This document shows, one piece after another, positions 22,541 to 33,915 of a stretch of 64,000 bases of DNA. Under the pieces are notes generated by a model that did not search any database, was not told the origin of the DNA, and saw only the letters and a program-made list of their open reading frames with translations. Source of the stretch: Lentinula raphanica (lineage: Eukaryota > Basidiomycota > Agaricomycetes > Agaricales > Omphalotaceae). The stretch spans positions 868,001-932,000 of the forward strand of contig JANVFP010000005.1 of NCBI GenBank assembly GCA_027919835.1, read 5' to 3'. The position numbers and the translations under genes are program-made. Each line of letters opens with the position of its first letter. Position 1 is the stretch's first letter.

Positions 22541-24947
22541 ATGCCGGGAACGTTTAAAGTCGAATTGGACACGCCAGTATACAAAGGGAGCGTGTCTTGT
22601 AACACTGGTCTTTTCATTGATGGCAAATTTGTTGATGCTGTAGAGGGCGGAACTATCGAGTAAGGCTTGAATGGACTGTTTTTGAAAGATCGTCTGTAAC
22701 TCATGCCTTCCTCCAGTGTTATCAACCCATGTGAATATATCTGAGGTTTTCTCTGCTCTTTGCGTAGCATCTCATCATCTACATCGTAGCTACGGGAAAG
22801 TTGCTCACAAAAGTCGCTGCAGCAACCTCGAAGGATGTTGACATTGCTGTAGCAGCTGCTAAGAGAGTGAGTAAAGTTCTGGCTTGGACGCCAATTTCAT
22901 CTCTCTGACTCACTATGTGATAGGCGTATAAGACGAGCTGGGGTCTCAAAGTACCCGGTGCCCAAAGGGGCGAGCTGTTGATGAAGCTTGCAACACTTCT
23001 GGAAGCGAACATTAACGAGTTTGCGGCTCTCGAATGTCTGAACCTTGGTACGTTCAAGTTGCCTACCTTCAAGTCAGAGTTTACCAGGGAACTTATCATG
23101 TGCTCGCCGTTGGTCAGGAAAACCGTGGTCGGAGACTACTGGGTTTGATATGAGAAATAGTCTGCAGACTCTGAAATATTATGCTGGCTGGGCCGACAAA
23201 GTACATGGACATACTATCGAGGTAAGTATTGGTAGTGCCCCGCATACCCTTAAATATCGCCTCACATAATTTCTAGACCAACGAGCAAAAGCTAGCCTAT
23301 ACCCGGCATGAACCCTTCGGTGTAGTCGTAAGTGTTCAGCCTCACTCTTCGAAGGGATATGTTATGCAAGTTCACTGCAGGGTCAAATCATCCCATGGAA
23401 CTACCCTTTGGTAAAGACTCACGTATTGACATTTCAAACGCGCACTAACTAAACATAGACGATGGTATCATGGAAAATAGGACCCGCTCTAGCCACGGGC
23501 AACGTAGTTGTGTTGAAAGTAAGAGAGATATTGCATCTAACAAGACAAAAATCTCTCATTTGACTCTTAGCCCTCCGAGATGACGCCCCTCACTGCGTTG
23601 AAGCTCGCCAGTTTGATACAAGAAGCCGGTTTCCCTCCTGGTGGGGTCGAATACACAATGGGTGAACGATGAGATCACTAATCAACATTCAGGTGTTGTG
23701 AATATCATCCCCGGTTATGGCGAGTTGCCTCCCTGTGACTGGACACAGATGGAAGTCTCACATATGATATCTCTGCAGGAGCAACGGCTGGAGCTGCGAT
23801 TGCGCTACATCCCGACATACGAAAGATTGCGTTCACCGGAAGCACGCTTACAGGTCGCAAGATCCAAGAAGCTTCATCCAAGTCTAATCTCAAAGTTGTC
23901 ACGCTGGAACTCGGTGGGAAGAGCCCCAACATTATCTTCGATGATGCGGATTTGGGACAGGCAGTAAAGTGGGCAGCGATCGGGATATTGTGAGTACTCC
24001 AAGGGTGATTTCGTGAACGTGTGTTGATTCGTTAATAGCACCAATTCTGGTTGGTATCAGTGTCATCATTTGATCCATGCTTCAGTCCTTCATGAATCTT
24101 CGTAGGCCAAGTCTGCACTGCAGGATCACGAATCTTCGTTCAAGAGGGGATATATGATGCATTCATGAAAGCTTTCAGTGAAGCCGCAGCTGGCGTAAGC
24201 AACAAAACCGGAGATCCGTTCGCAGAAGGCACCGTCCACGGACCTGTTGTGTCCCAAACTCAATTCGATGTATGCTTTTGTATGTTCTTTATCATCATTT
24301 GGCATGACAAACCTGTATTCCAGCGTGTTATGAACCATATAAACACCGCCAAGGCCGAAGGCGCAACCGCTTTCATTGGTGGTGAACGTCACTCGCTGAC
24401 CGATGGCTTCTTCGTCAAACCGACAATATTCACTGATTGCACCCCCGACATGAAAATCATTCAGGAAGAAGTGTTTGGTCCTGTCGCAGCAGTAGTGAAG
24501 TTCAAGACCGAAGAAGGTTGAAATCTGACCCGTGTTATACTCGGACGAGTCTTCTAATACTATCATATAGAGGTCATCGAGATGGCTAATGACACTGAAT
24601 ACGGTCTAGCATGTGCTGTCTTCACAGAAAATGCTAGCAAGGCGATCAGGGTATCTAATGCGCTTGAGGCTGGAATGGCATTTGTGAGCACTACTTGTGT
24701 GTCGACGTTTTTTTTGCGTCATTCTTACGTTGTTCACCAATTTTAGGTCAACTGTAATATCACCACTGAGTATAACGTTCCGTTCGGTGGGTACAAGCAA
24801 TCTGGATATGGTCGTGAGTTAGGTGCATATGCAATCGACACGTAGGTGGAATCTTGCACGCTCAAAGACGGACACACTCAATGGGTTTGGTCTCACAGGT
24901 ATACTCAAGTTAAGGCTGTCCACATCAACGTAGGGTTGAAGATTTGA
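22541..24947 (+). CDS. aldehyde dehydrogenase (NAD(P)+-dependent)
   Basis: Multi-exon ALDH-superfamily enzyme of about 500 residues that oxidises aldehydes to acids. It starts with [16 protein letters not shown]. Landmarks: [28 protein letters not shown], the NAD-loop FTGST, the general-base segment [12 protein letters not shown], the catalytic Cys in [18 protein letters not shown] and [15 protein letters not shown]. The end is TGA at 24945-24947. Two unusual splices are required: a GC-AG intron at 23720-23778 (restores GYGATAGAA) and an 11-nt microexon at 24039-24049 that supplies TNS just before the catalytic GQVC. All catalytic residues are present. Cytosolic location is inferred from the lack of a targeting peptide. 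Confidence 0.92.
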
Positions 24948-25127
24948 ACGATAATGTTTGTGCCTCCAAGTGCTTCGAACACAGAAATGTATTATTATGC
25001 GCACTTGTTTCGCGAATAACAACAGGTAAACAGAAATCGTGTATCCCGCCCTGAAGAATGTACAGTCAAACCGTGAGCATTTGAATACTTTCGAATTGGA
25101 CAACAATATCAAGACCTACGATCGACC

Positions 25128-25560
25128 GCCTCTCGCATTGGCACTATGTTCACCGTAACTGGATAACACTTGATAGGGCTGGCACCCGAAACCCCAGATT
25201 GGGACGGAATCGTAGTTGCGTTGAATCATAACGTGTTCTGGCTGGCATGTGGTGCATCGTTCGGACACAGATATTATTGACTGCAAGAATACTACGTAGG
25301 GGTGGGTATCATCGATACACATGTGACACAGCAGAGGACGCAGACCGCAGACGGTGTTGCAGCAGGAAACTGGAGCCGCTAGTGGTCCAGGCCAAAGAAT
25401 CACCAGAAATGAGGGCGCTGGCGATCGTATGCCAAGCACCATTAAGCAACGACGATCCTTGCGTTCATCAATCCAACCGGATTCCGATGACTTGGAAGAC
25501 TGTGTAACCTGAATACAGTGAGCATTACGACTCAGAAACTCCGTATGGATTCCCAACATT
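25128..25560 (-). pseudogene. decayed copy of the small secreted protein family
   Basis: At nucleotide level this matches the 3' part of the intact gene at 25947-26690: the blocks CATGTTTAC-like start, GGCTGGCACCCGAAAC, AACGTGTTCTGG and CAAGAATAC align in order on the minus strand. About 25 nt present in the intact copies are missing near 25265. The reading frame is broken and the 5' half, including the signal peptide, is not recognisable. Oldest or most degraded member of the array. Confidence 0.75.
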
Positions 25561-25946
25561 AGTACGTCTAACCTTTGGCAAACGGAAACTCCAGAACATC
25601 TGGTCTAATGATGGTGGTTCGACACAGCATCTGATATATAGCATAAACTTCGAGACGAAATGGATACGAGACAATCACGGAATTATTGCAAGCAGAAAAC
25701 CAGTGCTGGCCGAATATCTAGCAGTGTGCTCACTGCTTATGGTCCTGATATGAATTCGAACGATTTCTTTACTTCGCTCGCAATGAATGTGATAGTATTA
25801 TGCACGCTCTAGTATAACAAATCTTAACAAGTAATCAAAAATTGTAGTCCATTGAAGCCGAGTGACTCTGAAATAGTATCTTAAGGTTGTGATGAGCATC
25901 GGTATAATTTTGGCTAAACTGACTAGGAAAACTCACAATCGGCTAC
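25561..25946. other. intergenic within secreted-protein array
   Basis: May include the lost 5' part of the decayed copy. No gene recognised. Confidence 0.4.
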
Positions 25947-26690
25947 TTACACCGGCACCATGTTTACTTTGACTGGGTAACATTCAATAGGACTCGCACC
26001 CGAAACGCCAGACTGGGAGGGAATCGTAGTAGCATTGAAGTACAACGTGTTCTGGCCCGCACGAGGGGCATCACTCGGGCACAAAGACCATAAGTTCGAG
26101 ACACCGTTGACTGCAAGGATAGCGTAGGGCTGGGTGTCGTCAATCCATATAGCAGAGAAAGCCGTCGAAGCAGGATCACTGTAGAAGCTGCTAGTGACCC
26201 AGCCCAAAGCATTTCCGGAGAGAGGGGCGGTGGCGTTGGTGAACCAATCCCCATCGCTGAGGAAGGCGCGGAGATTACCCTCCACGAGGCCAAGAGAGGG
26301 ATATTCATCGAGTGGGTAAGATGCGTACGTCTAGGAGAAGGTTATTATTGCTGCTACATGGCTTGATAAATCGTAATCGAAGTATGGCATACCGAGGTCA
26401 CCTGGAAAGATTCTCCGTCAATGGCACCTACAAAGAAATTCAAGGAAGGGTTTAGTAGAAGCTCTCTCCTTAGGCCAATGTGACGACGTACCACCAGAGC
26501 CTAGTACGAGCGGCGCCCCAGTCAAGTTCGCGTTGGGGAGCGTAGTATTGAAAGCAGCGAGGGTGAAGTTGCTGGTGAAAGTTGTTAACACGTCTGAACG
26601 AGCCCACACTTTTACAGGAGTTGCAGCGACCGAGCTGGCAGCAGCAGCCATTATAGCAAGTGGGACGAGGGAGCGAACGGATGTGAACAT
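25947..26690 (-). CDS. small secreted protein, array copy 2
   Basis: About 200 residues in three exons. The start MFTSVRSLVPLAIMAAAASS is a signal peptide. It shares with the other copies NFTLAAFNTTLPNANLTGAP, TYASYP.DEYPSLGLV, LCPSDAP and the C-terminus GVSGASPIECYPVKVNMVPV. Only two conserved cysteines (LCPSDAP and ECY) are seen and several N-glycosylation sequons occur. Family and function are not recognised; a secreted or cell-surface role is inferred. A TATATAA box lies about 70 bp upstream. It shares a promoter block with copy 3 at the same distance. Confidence 0.8.
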
Positions 26691-27920
26691 CTTGCAGTGA
26701 GGAAGCAACTCGACGATTGAGAAGATGGAGAACGACTCTTGACTTACTTCGAATCAACTTATATAGTAGAGGTTCGGATATTCTTTGCAGGGGAATCCCC
26801 TTTGAATACTACCTAGAATCTGTGCCCCTTCAAGAGCTCTATTCATCAAAGCAAGGCCAGAAGAGAAACGTAAACCTGTGCTAGGATTTCCACTCAGTCT
26901 GCAAGTAAGCATAGACGAGCGTAGCAGAGGACGATCGCCGTTGCAGAGGCAAGTTGAAGCCGTCGTGAAAAAACTAGGATGGGCGTTTCTGAAAGTGACA
27001 AAGAGAATGTATTGGAAGATCATCGCAAACAGGAAGTTCATAGTGTACTGACGGACAAGCGAGTGGCGATCCAAGTAGACGGGGGACAGAAAATTCCGAA
27101 ACTCAATCTCGAAGGGTGTCTCAAGATTGAAAGAGAATTCAACGATGCGAGATTCCTATCACTATTTCAGCCTGATCGTATTGAGTCCATGGCGCCGGCA
27201 ACACATTGAGGCCTATTGAGGCAAGGAAAGGCAAGGACAGATCGAGTAGAAGACTTCTAGAGACAATATATTGCAGGCATCTGCAGGACCGCACAGGTAT
27301 GAGAGTCTTTGACTGGGTCTTGGACCCGCGCGGATGGGCCACACACGATACGCGGAAGCCAGACTAGAACGTCCAGGGCTATGGATGCTCAGAGTGTGAG
27401 GGCAGTGGGCGACTTTGAATACAGCAGTACTGTACGACGATGAGTGCGAGTGAAAATCGATGGGCGTAAAAACGGCGGCAAGGCGGACTGCGCCAATCGC
27501 CGTGCCGGAAGTCCGAATGGACTCTCAACAACCAGTAGAACTGTTCAACTATGGTATGAGGACGGGAAGACTCATCGAATATCGGGAAGAGTTCAGCTTG
27601 GATAGAACTCAATATTCTTGTCAGTAATTCGAGTCCTTGACCTCACACACACGGAGGTTCTCAGTGAGTCCTGACAGTATCTCTGCACGATCCTGAGTGA
27701 CTCTAGTTGAACTTCCAATGGTGGTTTGTTGAAGTTTCGTAGTACCACTGCATCCGTAACATCACCTTGGGAGCCCATATAATAAGTCTGAGATCAATGC
27801 ATGCATAGAAAGTCCAAGCAACTTAATGACGGTAGGTATGTATAGTAGAATATAAGTCCTTTGAGATGTAATCACAATGCCTATCGCGCCCTCTTGGTCC
27901 TCCCCAAACTATTAACCACT
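26691..27920. other. intergenic between copies 2 and 3 of the array
   Basis: Contains the TATATAA box (26759-26765, minus strand) and a block around 26948-26975 (GGCAAGTTGAAGCCG) that recurs upstream of copy 3. The rest shows no convincing gene. Confidence 0.5.
26759..26765 (-). promoter_or_regulatory. TATA box of secreted protein copy 2
   Basis: TATATAA on the minus strand, about 70 bp before the start codon. Confidence 0.5.
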
Positions 27921-28661
27921 TCAAACCGGCACCATGTTCACCGTCACCGAGTAGCATTCGACGGGGCTCGCGCCCGAGACACCTGATTGAGAAGGGATCG
28001 TCGTTGTATTGAAGTACAACGTGTTCTGGGGGACACGGGGAGCATCGCTGGGGCACAGATACCACAAATCTGTAACATCGTTGACGGCAAGGATAGGGTA
28101 GTCTGAGCTGCCATCGGAAACAGCAGAGAAGGCTGTCGAAGCAGGGCTACTGTAGTAAGTGCTGGAGCCCCAAGACAAGGCATAACCTGAAAGGGCAGTG
28201 GCATTCGTCGACCAGCTGCCATCAGGGAAGTAGGCGCGAAGATTACCGCCTACGAGACCGAGGGAGGGAAAATCATTGTATGGATAGGAGGCATATGTCT
28301 GGTCAGAGAAAAGACGCATGAGGGTATTGGGATCCGCCTGATAGGCAATCACGTACCGAGCTGACATAGAAAGACTCTCCATCGATGGCACCTAAGTGTC
28401 AATGGACAAATGAGTATAACAGAGAATTGCGCGCTGTCAACTTTCAAGCACATGAAACTCACCATCAGAACCCAGAACAAGAGGTGCACCAGTCGAGTTC
28501 GCGTTAGGGAGCGTGTTGTTCAACGCGGCAAGAGTGAAGTTGTTGGCCAAAGTCGTCACGCTCGAGCGGGCGCTGATGTACACGGGAGACGCGCCGATGA
28601 AGGTTGTAGACGCCACCACCACGGCCATCGAAACGAAGACAGAACGAACAGAGGAAAACAT
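27921..28661 (-). CDS. small secreted protein, array copy 3
   Basis: Same three-exon layout as copy 2. The signal peptide MFSSVRSVFVSMAVVVASTT is followed by NFTLAALNNTLPNANSTGAP, the short exon encoding the AIDGESF segment, TYASYPYNDFPSLGLVGG, and the C-terminus GVSGASPVECYSVTVNMVPV with TGA at 27921-27923. Stop and start positions are unambiguous. It looks intact and is the closest relative of copy 2, including its promoter block. The function is unknown. Confidence 0.82.
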
Positions 28662-29336
28662 GTTTTCGTCGTTCAAGAAAATCCAAATAGTCGAACAAAG
28701 GGAAGAGAACGAAAAGAGTGTAACCTCGAGGTTACGATACAAGGAGTGGCAAGGCCAGCTTATATAGGAACCTCAACAATTCAATGGCAATAATATCCGC
28801 TGATGACACGAGCCCTTCGGCTACGGAGATCATCCAACGCCATCTGCTCAGTGCTGGGAACGTACTACGCAGTTGACTTTTATGAGGCAAGAGGGCGATC
28901 ACCGATGAATAGAGGAAGGCAAGTTGAGGCCGTTGTAAAGAAGTAGGTTAAGCATCTAGGCAAGGGTGCCATATCAAATTTAGCAGTGAAAAGCAGATGA
29001 TGATGGGAAGACGGTCATCGATATGAAGTCCAATCTTGCGCGATATGATAATAATTCTGGTTGAGCGCACAAGGCGGTGCGATGCTGAAACACCTGCGTG
29101 CAATATATCTCATTGTGGGAGGAGAAGAGAACTTTTCCAGACGAAGTCAGGTTATCTCTTCTGCTTTTGGAGTATAGTTGAGCCAATGAATAGTCATTGA
29201 AGAATATTGAAGATTTGTACAACCTCCGAACCTTGAGGGAAAATGGAGCACCAATCCCGTATTACAGCCGTTCTGCTAAACCTATCTGAGGAGATAAAGG
29301 TTAAGTAGTATATCCGTATAACATGTTCATCGGTGC
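28662..29336. other. intergenic, promoter of secreted protein copy 3
   Basis: Contains TATATAA (28760-28766, minus strand, about 100 bp upstream of the start) and the block at 28918-28945 shared with copy 2. No gene seen. Confidence 0.5.
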
Positions 29337-29549
29337 TCACTTCTTCTTCTTCTTCTCCAACTCTTCCTGCATCGCATCCTTCAGTTTCTGCAACTGCACC
29401 GTCACTGCTGTGTTTCCACCCTGTGCGGCCGTAGTTCTTGCTTGAAAATTTTCAACAAAGTTTTCAAGCTGTTTCGCAACAGTCTTCGTGGATACAGCTC
29501 GTACCGAGAGCGGGCGAAGATTTATAGGTGGATGTAGAGCAGGATCCAT
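29337..29549 (-). CDS. small conserved-looking protein, 70 residues
   Basis: Single-exon frame from ATG at 29547-29549 to a stop at 29337-29339. The product starts MDPALHPPINLRPLSVRAVS, continues as an amphipathic helix (TVAKQLENFVENFQARTTAA) and ends in a run of lysines (EELEKKKKK). The composition and the lack of a competing frame suggest it is real. I do not recognise the family. It interrupts the secreted-protein array, so its position may predate or postdate the duplications. Confidence 0.5.
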   Translation of the reverse strand: MDPALHPPINLRPLSVRAVSTKTVAKQLENFVENFQARTTAAQGGNTAVTVQLQKLKDAMQEELEKKKKK

Positions 29550-30071
29550 AGTAGAATAAAGCCAACCGCTTGCTGGGAGTCATTCGGCGTTTAGCAAACG
29601 TGAAGTTCGGCAGCGCAGGAATTTTAACCGGCAAGCTACGGCCTGCTTCGGCTGTGAATTTTTTTCGCCTCGGACTTCCCCAAGACTTCCCCATATTGTT
29701 AGGTGCGTCTCCGTATCCGATACTATACAGTATGTATACCCATAGATTCCTCTTCAAGCTGAAGCTACTCGTATGAAACTTGGGGCCTCTAATGCAACAA
29801 TACAGCACAAGTTCGGAGGATAAATGTAGTAACAGGCGAAATATTCTCATTCGCATCATGTACATGTATGAGACGAGGTCAGATATTTATGCTGAGATAC
29901 GTGAACGATAATAAATAACTCGATGTTTATGTCCTAGGTGTCCATATGAACGGGTAGCTTTGTCCATGAGGTTCCGATAGATAAGCCCGGTACTTGCTCA
30001 AATCATGTTGCTCTGGAATCAAGAACATTAGCCTCCGCCATCTTCCAGATACATCGATGAGACTTACTGCA
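29550..30071. other. intergenic
   Basis: Upstream region of the 70-residue gene and downstream flank of array copy 4. Nothing recognised. Confidence 0.5.
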
Positions 30072-30800
30072 TCACACCGGTACCATATTCAACGTGACTG
30101 AGTAGCACTGAACAGGGCTAGCTCCTGATACTCCAGATTTCGAAGGAATCGTCGAAGTATTGAAATACACAGAGTTCTGGGGCAATCCTGGCATGTCGCT
30201 AGGGCACAGATACCACAGATCTGCGGTACCGTTGAACGCCAGGGTTGAGAAATTTCCGCTACCCGAAACGGCAGTGAATGCGGTCGAGGGGTCGGTAGAG
30301 TAGATACTGCTTGTGAACCAATCCAAAGAGCCATGAAGCAAAGGGACGTAGGCAGTCGTGCGCAGGCTTTGCTGCTTTGAAAAGGCACTGAGAGTACCAT
30401 TGGCAAGCCCGAGGGAGGGGAAGTCGTTATATGGATAAGAAGCATAAGTCTATGACAGATGATAGTTCAAATGAGGTGGTGTATTTAAATGGCGTTATTT
30501 TCAAGAACATACTGAAGTCACTTCCATAGATCCTCCGTCGATGCCACCTACGACGCTGATGAGAACGAGATCAAACATGATGCAACAAATGCACTAACCG
30601 GCAGTACCCAGCACAAGGGGAGCCCCAGTCGTGTTGGCATTCGGAAGAGTGGTGTTCAAAGCGGCCAGAGTAAAGTTCTGAGCGAAAGAATTCTCGGATG
30701 TGTTCGAACGCAGCGTGAGTTGTAAGGGAACCGCGGCAATGAAGCTAGCAGAGGATGCCACTACGAGAAGTGTCGAAAAAGAGGGAATAGAAGATAACAT
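30072..30800 (-). CDS. small secreted protein, array copy 4
   Basis: The most diverged intact copy. It starts MLSSIPSFSTLLVVASSASF (signal peptide), then NFTLAALNTTLPNANTTGAP and LVLGTAG, a short exon, a YASYPYNDFPSLGLANG-like block, LCPSDMPGLPQNSVYF and GVSGASPVQCYSVTLNMVPV, with TGA at 30072-30074. The ECY cysteine context is changed to QCY. The promoter block found before copies 2 and 3 is not evident here. Function unknown. Confidence 0.8.
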
Positions 30801-31449
30801 GCTGTATCGAAAGTCGAACCTGTGTATGTCTTTTGGGAGTGACAAGTCGTAGAGCGAAATGTGCGTGGTGGTTCAAGATGTATTCAAAAAGTTGGGTCGT
30901 GAAGGTTGAAACGAAGGGAGGGCTTTGTGAAACGGCAAGGCATCTGACAAGGCATGATCCTACGGATGTACGCTTGTTATCCGGTGGAGTACATAGCCCG
31001 CGCATATACCATGAGATACCATGCCGGTATGAGGTTGATATCTTTTCTCGCTTTGCGCTAGTCCTGAAGCTGCCTGGACCTCCCTTGATTTCGAGCTTGC
31101 AAAGGAGAATTTACTCGAGTTCATGAGGCTCCAAGGTCGGCTGAAGGCTTTGAAATTTGAAGATATTTGCGAGATACTACGTGAATCGGTCTTGGCCCTC
31201 GAGCTTGCATCCTCACATTGCTGGACACTACTGCTATGATCCATCAGAGGCTGGAACTTGCAAGTTGCAGTTACCTCCCTGATCAGTGATTTCCAACGAA
31301 AGTTGAAAGCAAACTTGAGAGTAGACTCAGTAGAGAGAACAAAACACCGGATCAGAATCGAGCTGCAATGCCGAACTCCCGGGAGCTCCCGGGCCTTCGC
31401 CGGCGATTTGTGTGACATCCGAAACTCTTTTCTCTGGTCGACGCGTTGA
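30801..31449. other. divergent intergenic, array copy 4 / COQ8
   Basis: Contains the 16-bp palindrome at 31378-31393. The plus strand at 31123-31239 encodes a 38-codon open frame (MRLQGRLKALKFEDICEI...) that could be an upstream ORF or remnant coding sequence. Confidence 0.4.
31378..31393. promoter_or_regulatory. 16-bp perfect palindrome upstream of COQ8
   Basis: CCCGGGAGCTCCCGGG reads the same on both strands and ends 56 bp before the COQ8 start codon. It is a candidate regulator binding site or a structured element in the 5' leader. Confidence 0.4.
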
Positions 31450-33915
31450 ATGCCGCCTGGCCCTGCCTATAATTGGCTCTGCGTCCTCTCCAGTACCGCT
31501 GAGATACTCAGCTATGCTGCAAGATATCGTGTTTCGCAGGTGACACGTCTTTCGAAGGAGAACACTTTGCCCAACAGGGCGAGAAGTGCGGTGTTGGAGA
31601 ATGATTGGAATGACTTGAAGGCAAAGACGAGAACGGTGGAAGAGAGGCTGGAAAGCAGAGGAATAGATACTCGCGAGGTCGAGGCAATTTGCACTACCGC
31701 GGAACCGGGTCCTACATCTACACTGTCATCCTCAAACGAAAATGTGGAACCAATTTTGGACCACAGTACAGACAACGCTGAAAGCCACTCTGGAACATTG
31801 GAAGAAAGGCGTATATTTTCGGAAGCCTTGTCAGATGAAAACAATGATACAATCTCTGTCTCGTCCATGCCTTTGTATCATCAATCGGAAGAGGATGGTC
31901 TACCTGCTTTCAAGTCATCAAACATCGTGGAATCGTTACCCCCAGCCCACTCAACTCTAGTGCAAGAACAAGAGGCCAATATATCTGCCATGCCAGAAAT
32001 AGCCCCTGCGGCGGCCAACACAATTCATCGGAATACCCTACAATCTTCAAAAGTGCCTTCGTCGAAACTGGGCAGACTCTTCCATTACGGAGGTACGCGT
32101 TCATTGGATGAGACCAGTCATACTTACTACTGAATCCATGTCATCAGGCTTAGCAGCATCGCTAGGATACGGTGCTGCTTCAGAATTCCTTCGTCCATCT
32201 ACAACCTCTGTAGATGCGTCCAGCCGCTCAGTCATCCTTACCGGTGCAAACATCGGACGCCTAGTATCAAAACTTTCTCAAATGAGAGGAGCTGCTCTGA
32301 AACTGGGACAATTTTTGAGTATCCAAGGTTCGTCACCATTCCTGACTTCAACATGGCGCGATATTCACGCGTATCTCATTCTCAGACACGCATCTTCTTC
32401 CACCCGAGATAGATGCTGTATTTCGACGCGTCCAAGACTCAGCACACTATATGCCTGATTGGCAAATGGAGGTGCAAACCACTTTCAGAACGTGTCGTCG
32501 GCATCTACTGACCTTGATATTCCAGCAAGTCCTTAGTGCCGCTTTAGGCCCGTCTTGGTCTACCGAATATTTCGAGCGCTTCGATCGAGTTCCTTTCGCA
32601 GCAGCGTCCATTGGACAAGTGCACGAGGGAATGTTGAAAGCGGAATGGAGTCCTACTGGTTCGACTTCTTCTCTATTCGTCGTTATTCATGGGAATCTCA
32701 ATTTTATCCATCCTTCTATTTCTATAGGCAAACCAGAAAAGGTGGCGGTCAAGGTTCAATTCCCCAACATCCGAGACTCCATCTCGGCAGACCTTTCTTA
32801 CATCACTTGGCTGCTTCGTGTCACCCTCGGAGGGAAAATACTACCCAAGGGACTGTTTTTAGATAGAACAATGGAGGTAAGCCTTGTCCTAGAGTCTGAG
32901 CTTGAGTTTGACGGCTAGCCAGGTCATGAAAACGGAATTAGCAGACGAATGCAATTACGAGCGCGAAGCACATTTTCTACGAAGATTCCGTTCATCTGAT
33001 GTTCTAGGTATGATTAACAACCTTTGATTCGTGCTGACCTTTGTGACCACGGCTTTAACACAGGGTCTGATCCTCGTTTTCACATACCTTGGGTTTCATC
33101 CTTGTCCAGCGAGCAAGTTCTCGTCATGGAATACGTAGAGGGAGGTGTTAGCCTTGGGTCCAGTTTAATCTCAGCATTACCCCAAAGTGAGAAGGATAAG
33201 GTCTGTCCAGGTTACGCCGCTGATCGATGATTTCCGACATCTTCCTTTAGATTGCGACCTCAATTCTCCACTTATCCATGCTTGAAGTGTTTCGTTTTGG
33301 GACTATGCAGACCGACCCCAACTACTCTAATTTCCTCTACATACCCAGTGTGTCGTGTTCCAGACCGTCCATCTAGACACAGCTTCTCATCGTCCGTTTG
33401 TAGACACTGGCAAAATTGCTCTCATAGATTTTGGCGCTACTCGGGAATATGGACCTGAGTTCTTACACCAATGGCAACGGCTACTCGAAGCAGCAGCCTC
33501 CCTCGATCTAACTAAACCCGAAACGCTTCATGAATCCCCTGCCTGGGATGCCTGCATCAACGAGAGCATATCTATAGGATATCTAGTCGGAGGTTCAGGC
33601 GAGGGCGAAAGTTTCGAGTCACCCGAAATGATAGAAGCCCATGTGACGAGTCTTGCTTTGCTTGCCTATCCATTCAACGAGAGGACATCGCAACCGGTGC
33701 AGTTCGGGGAAGGTTCAGAGTTCAAGCGGAATACTGAGCGGATACGGAACGAACTCATTCCGGTCATGTTGAGGGAGAGGAAGAAAGGGCCTCCGAGGGA
33801 GACGTATAGTCTGAACCGCAAGTTGAGCGGAGCGTTCTTGTTGGCTTCGAGGTTAGGCGCGACGATCCCAGCGAGGGATATCTGGGAGGATGTTCTAGGT
33901 AAGAGTGATTCGTGA
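31450..33915 (+). CDS. coq8: COQ8/ADCK3-type atypical kinase (ubiquinone biosynthesis)
   Basis: Multi-exon member of the ABC1/UbiB/COQ8 family, the mitochondrial ATPase that supports assembly of the coenzyme Q biosynthetic complex. It has the family-specific KxGQ motif (AALKLGQFLSIQDTHLLPPE), the Ala-rich loop PFAAASIGQVH, the invariant Lys in KVAVKVQFP, MKTELADECNYEREA, LVMEYVEGG, QTDPNYSNFLY and the DFG motif in IALIDFGATREYG. The N-terminal 230 residues are Ser/Glu-rich and poorly conserved, as expected for a presequence and linker. The stop is TGA at 33913-33915. The start at 31450 is the first ATG of the frame; a mitochondrial presequence there is plausible but not strong. Confidence 0.88.

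Noticed and set aside
30960..31418. 152-codon minus-strand frame between the array and COQ8
   Set aside because: Antisense to low-complexity leader sequence, no domain, no start context or homology recognised.
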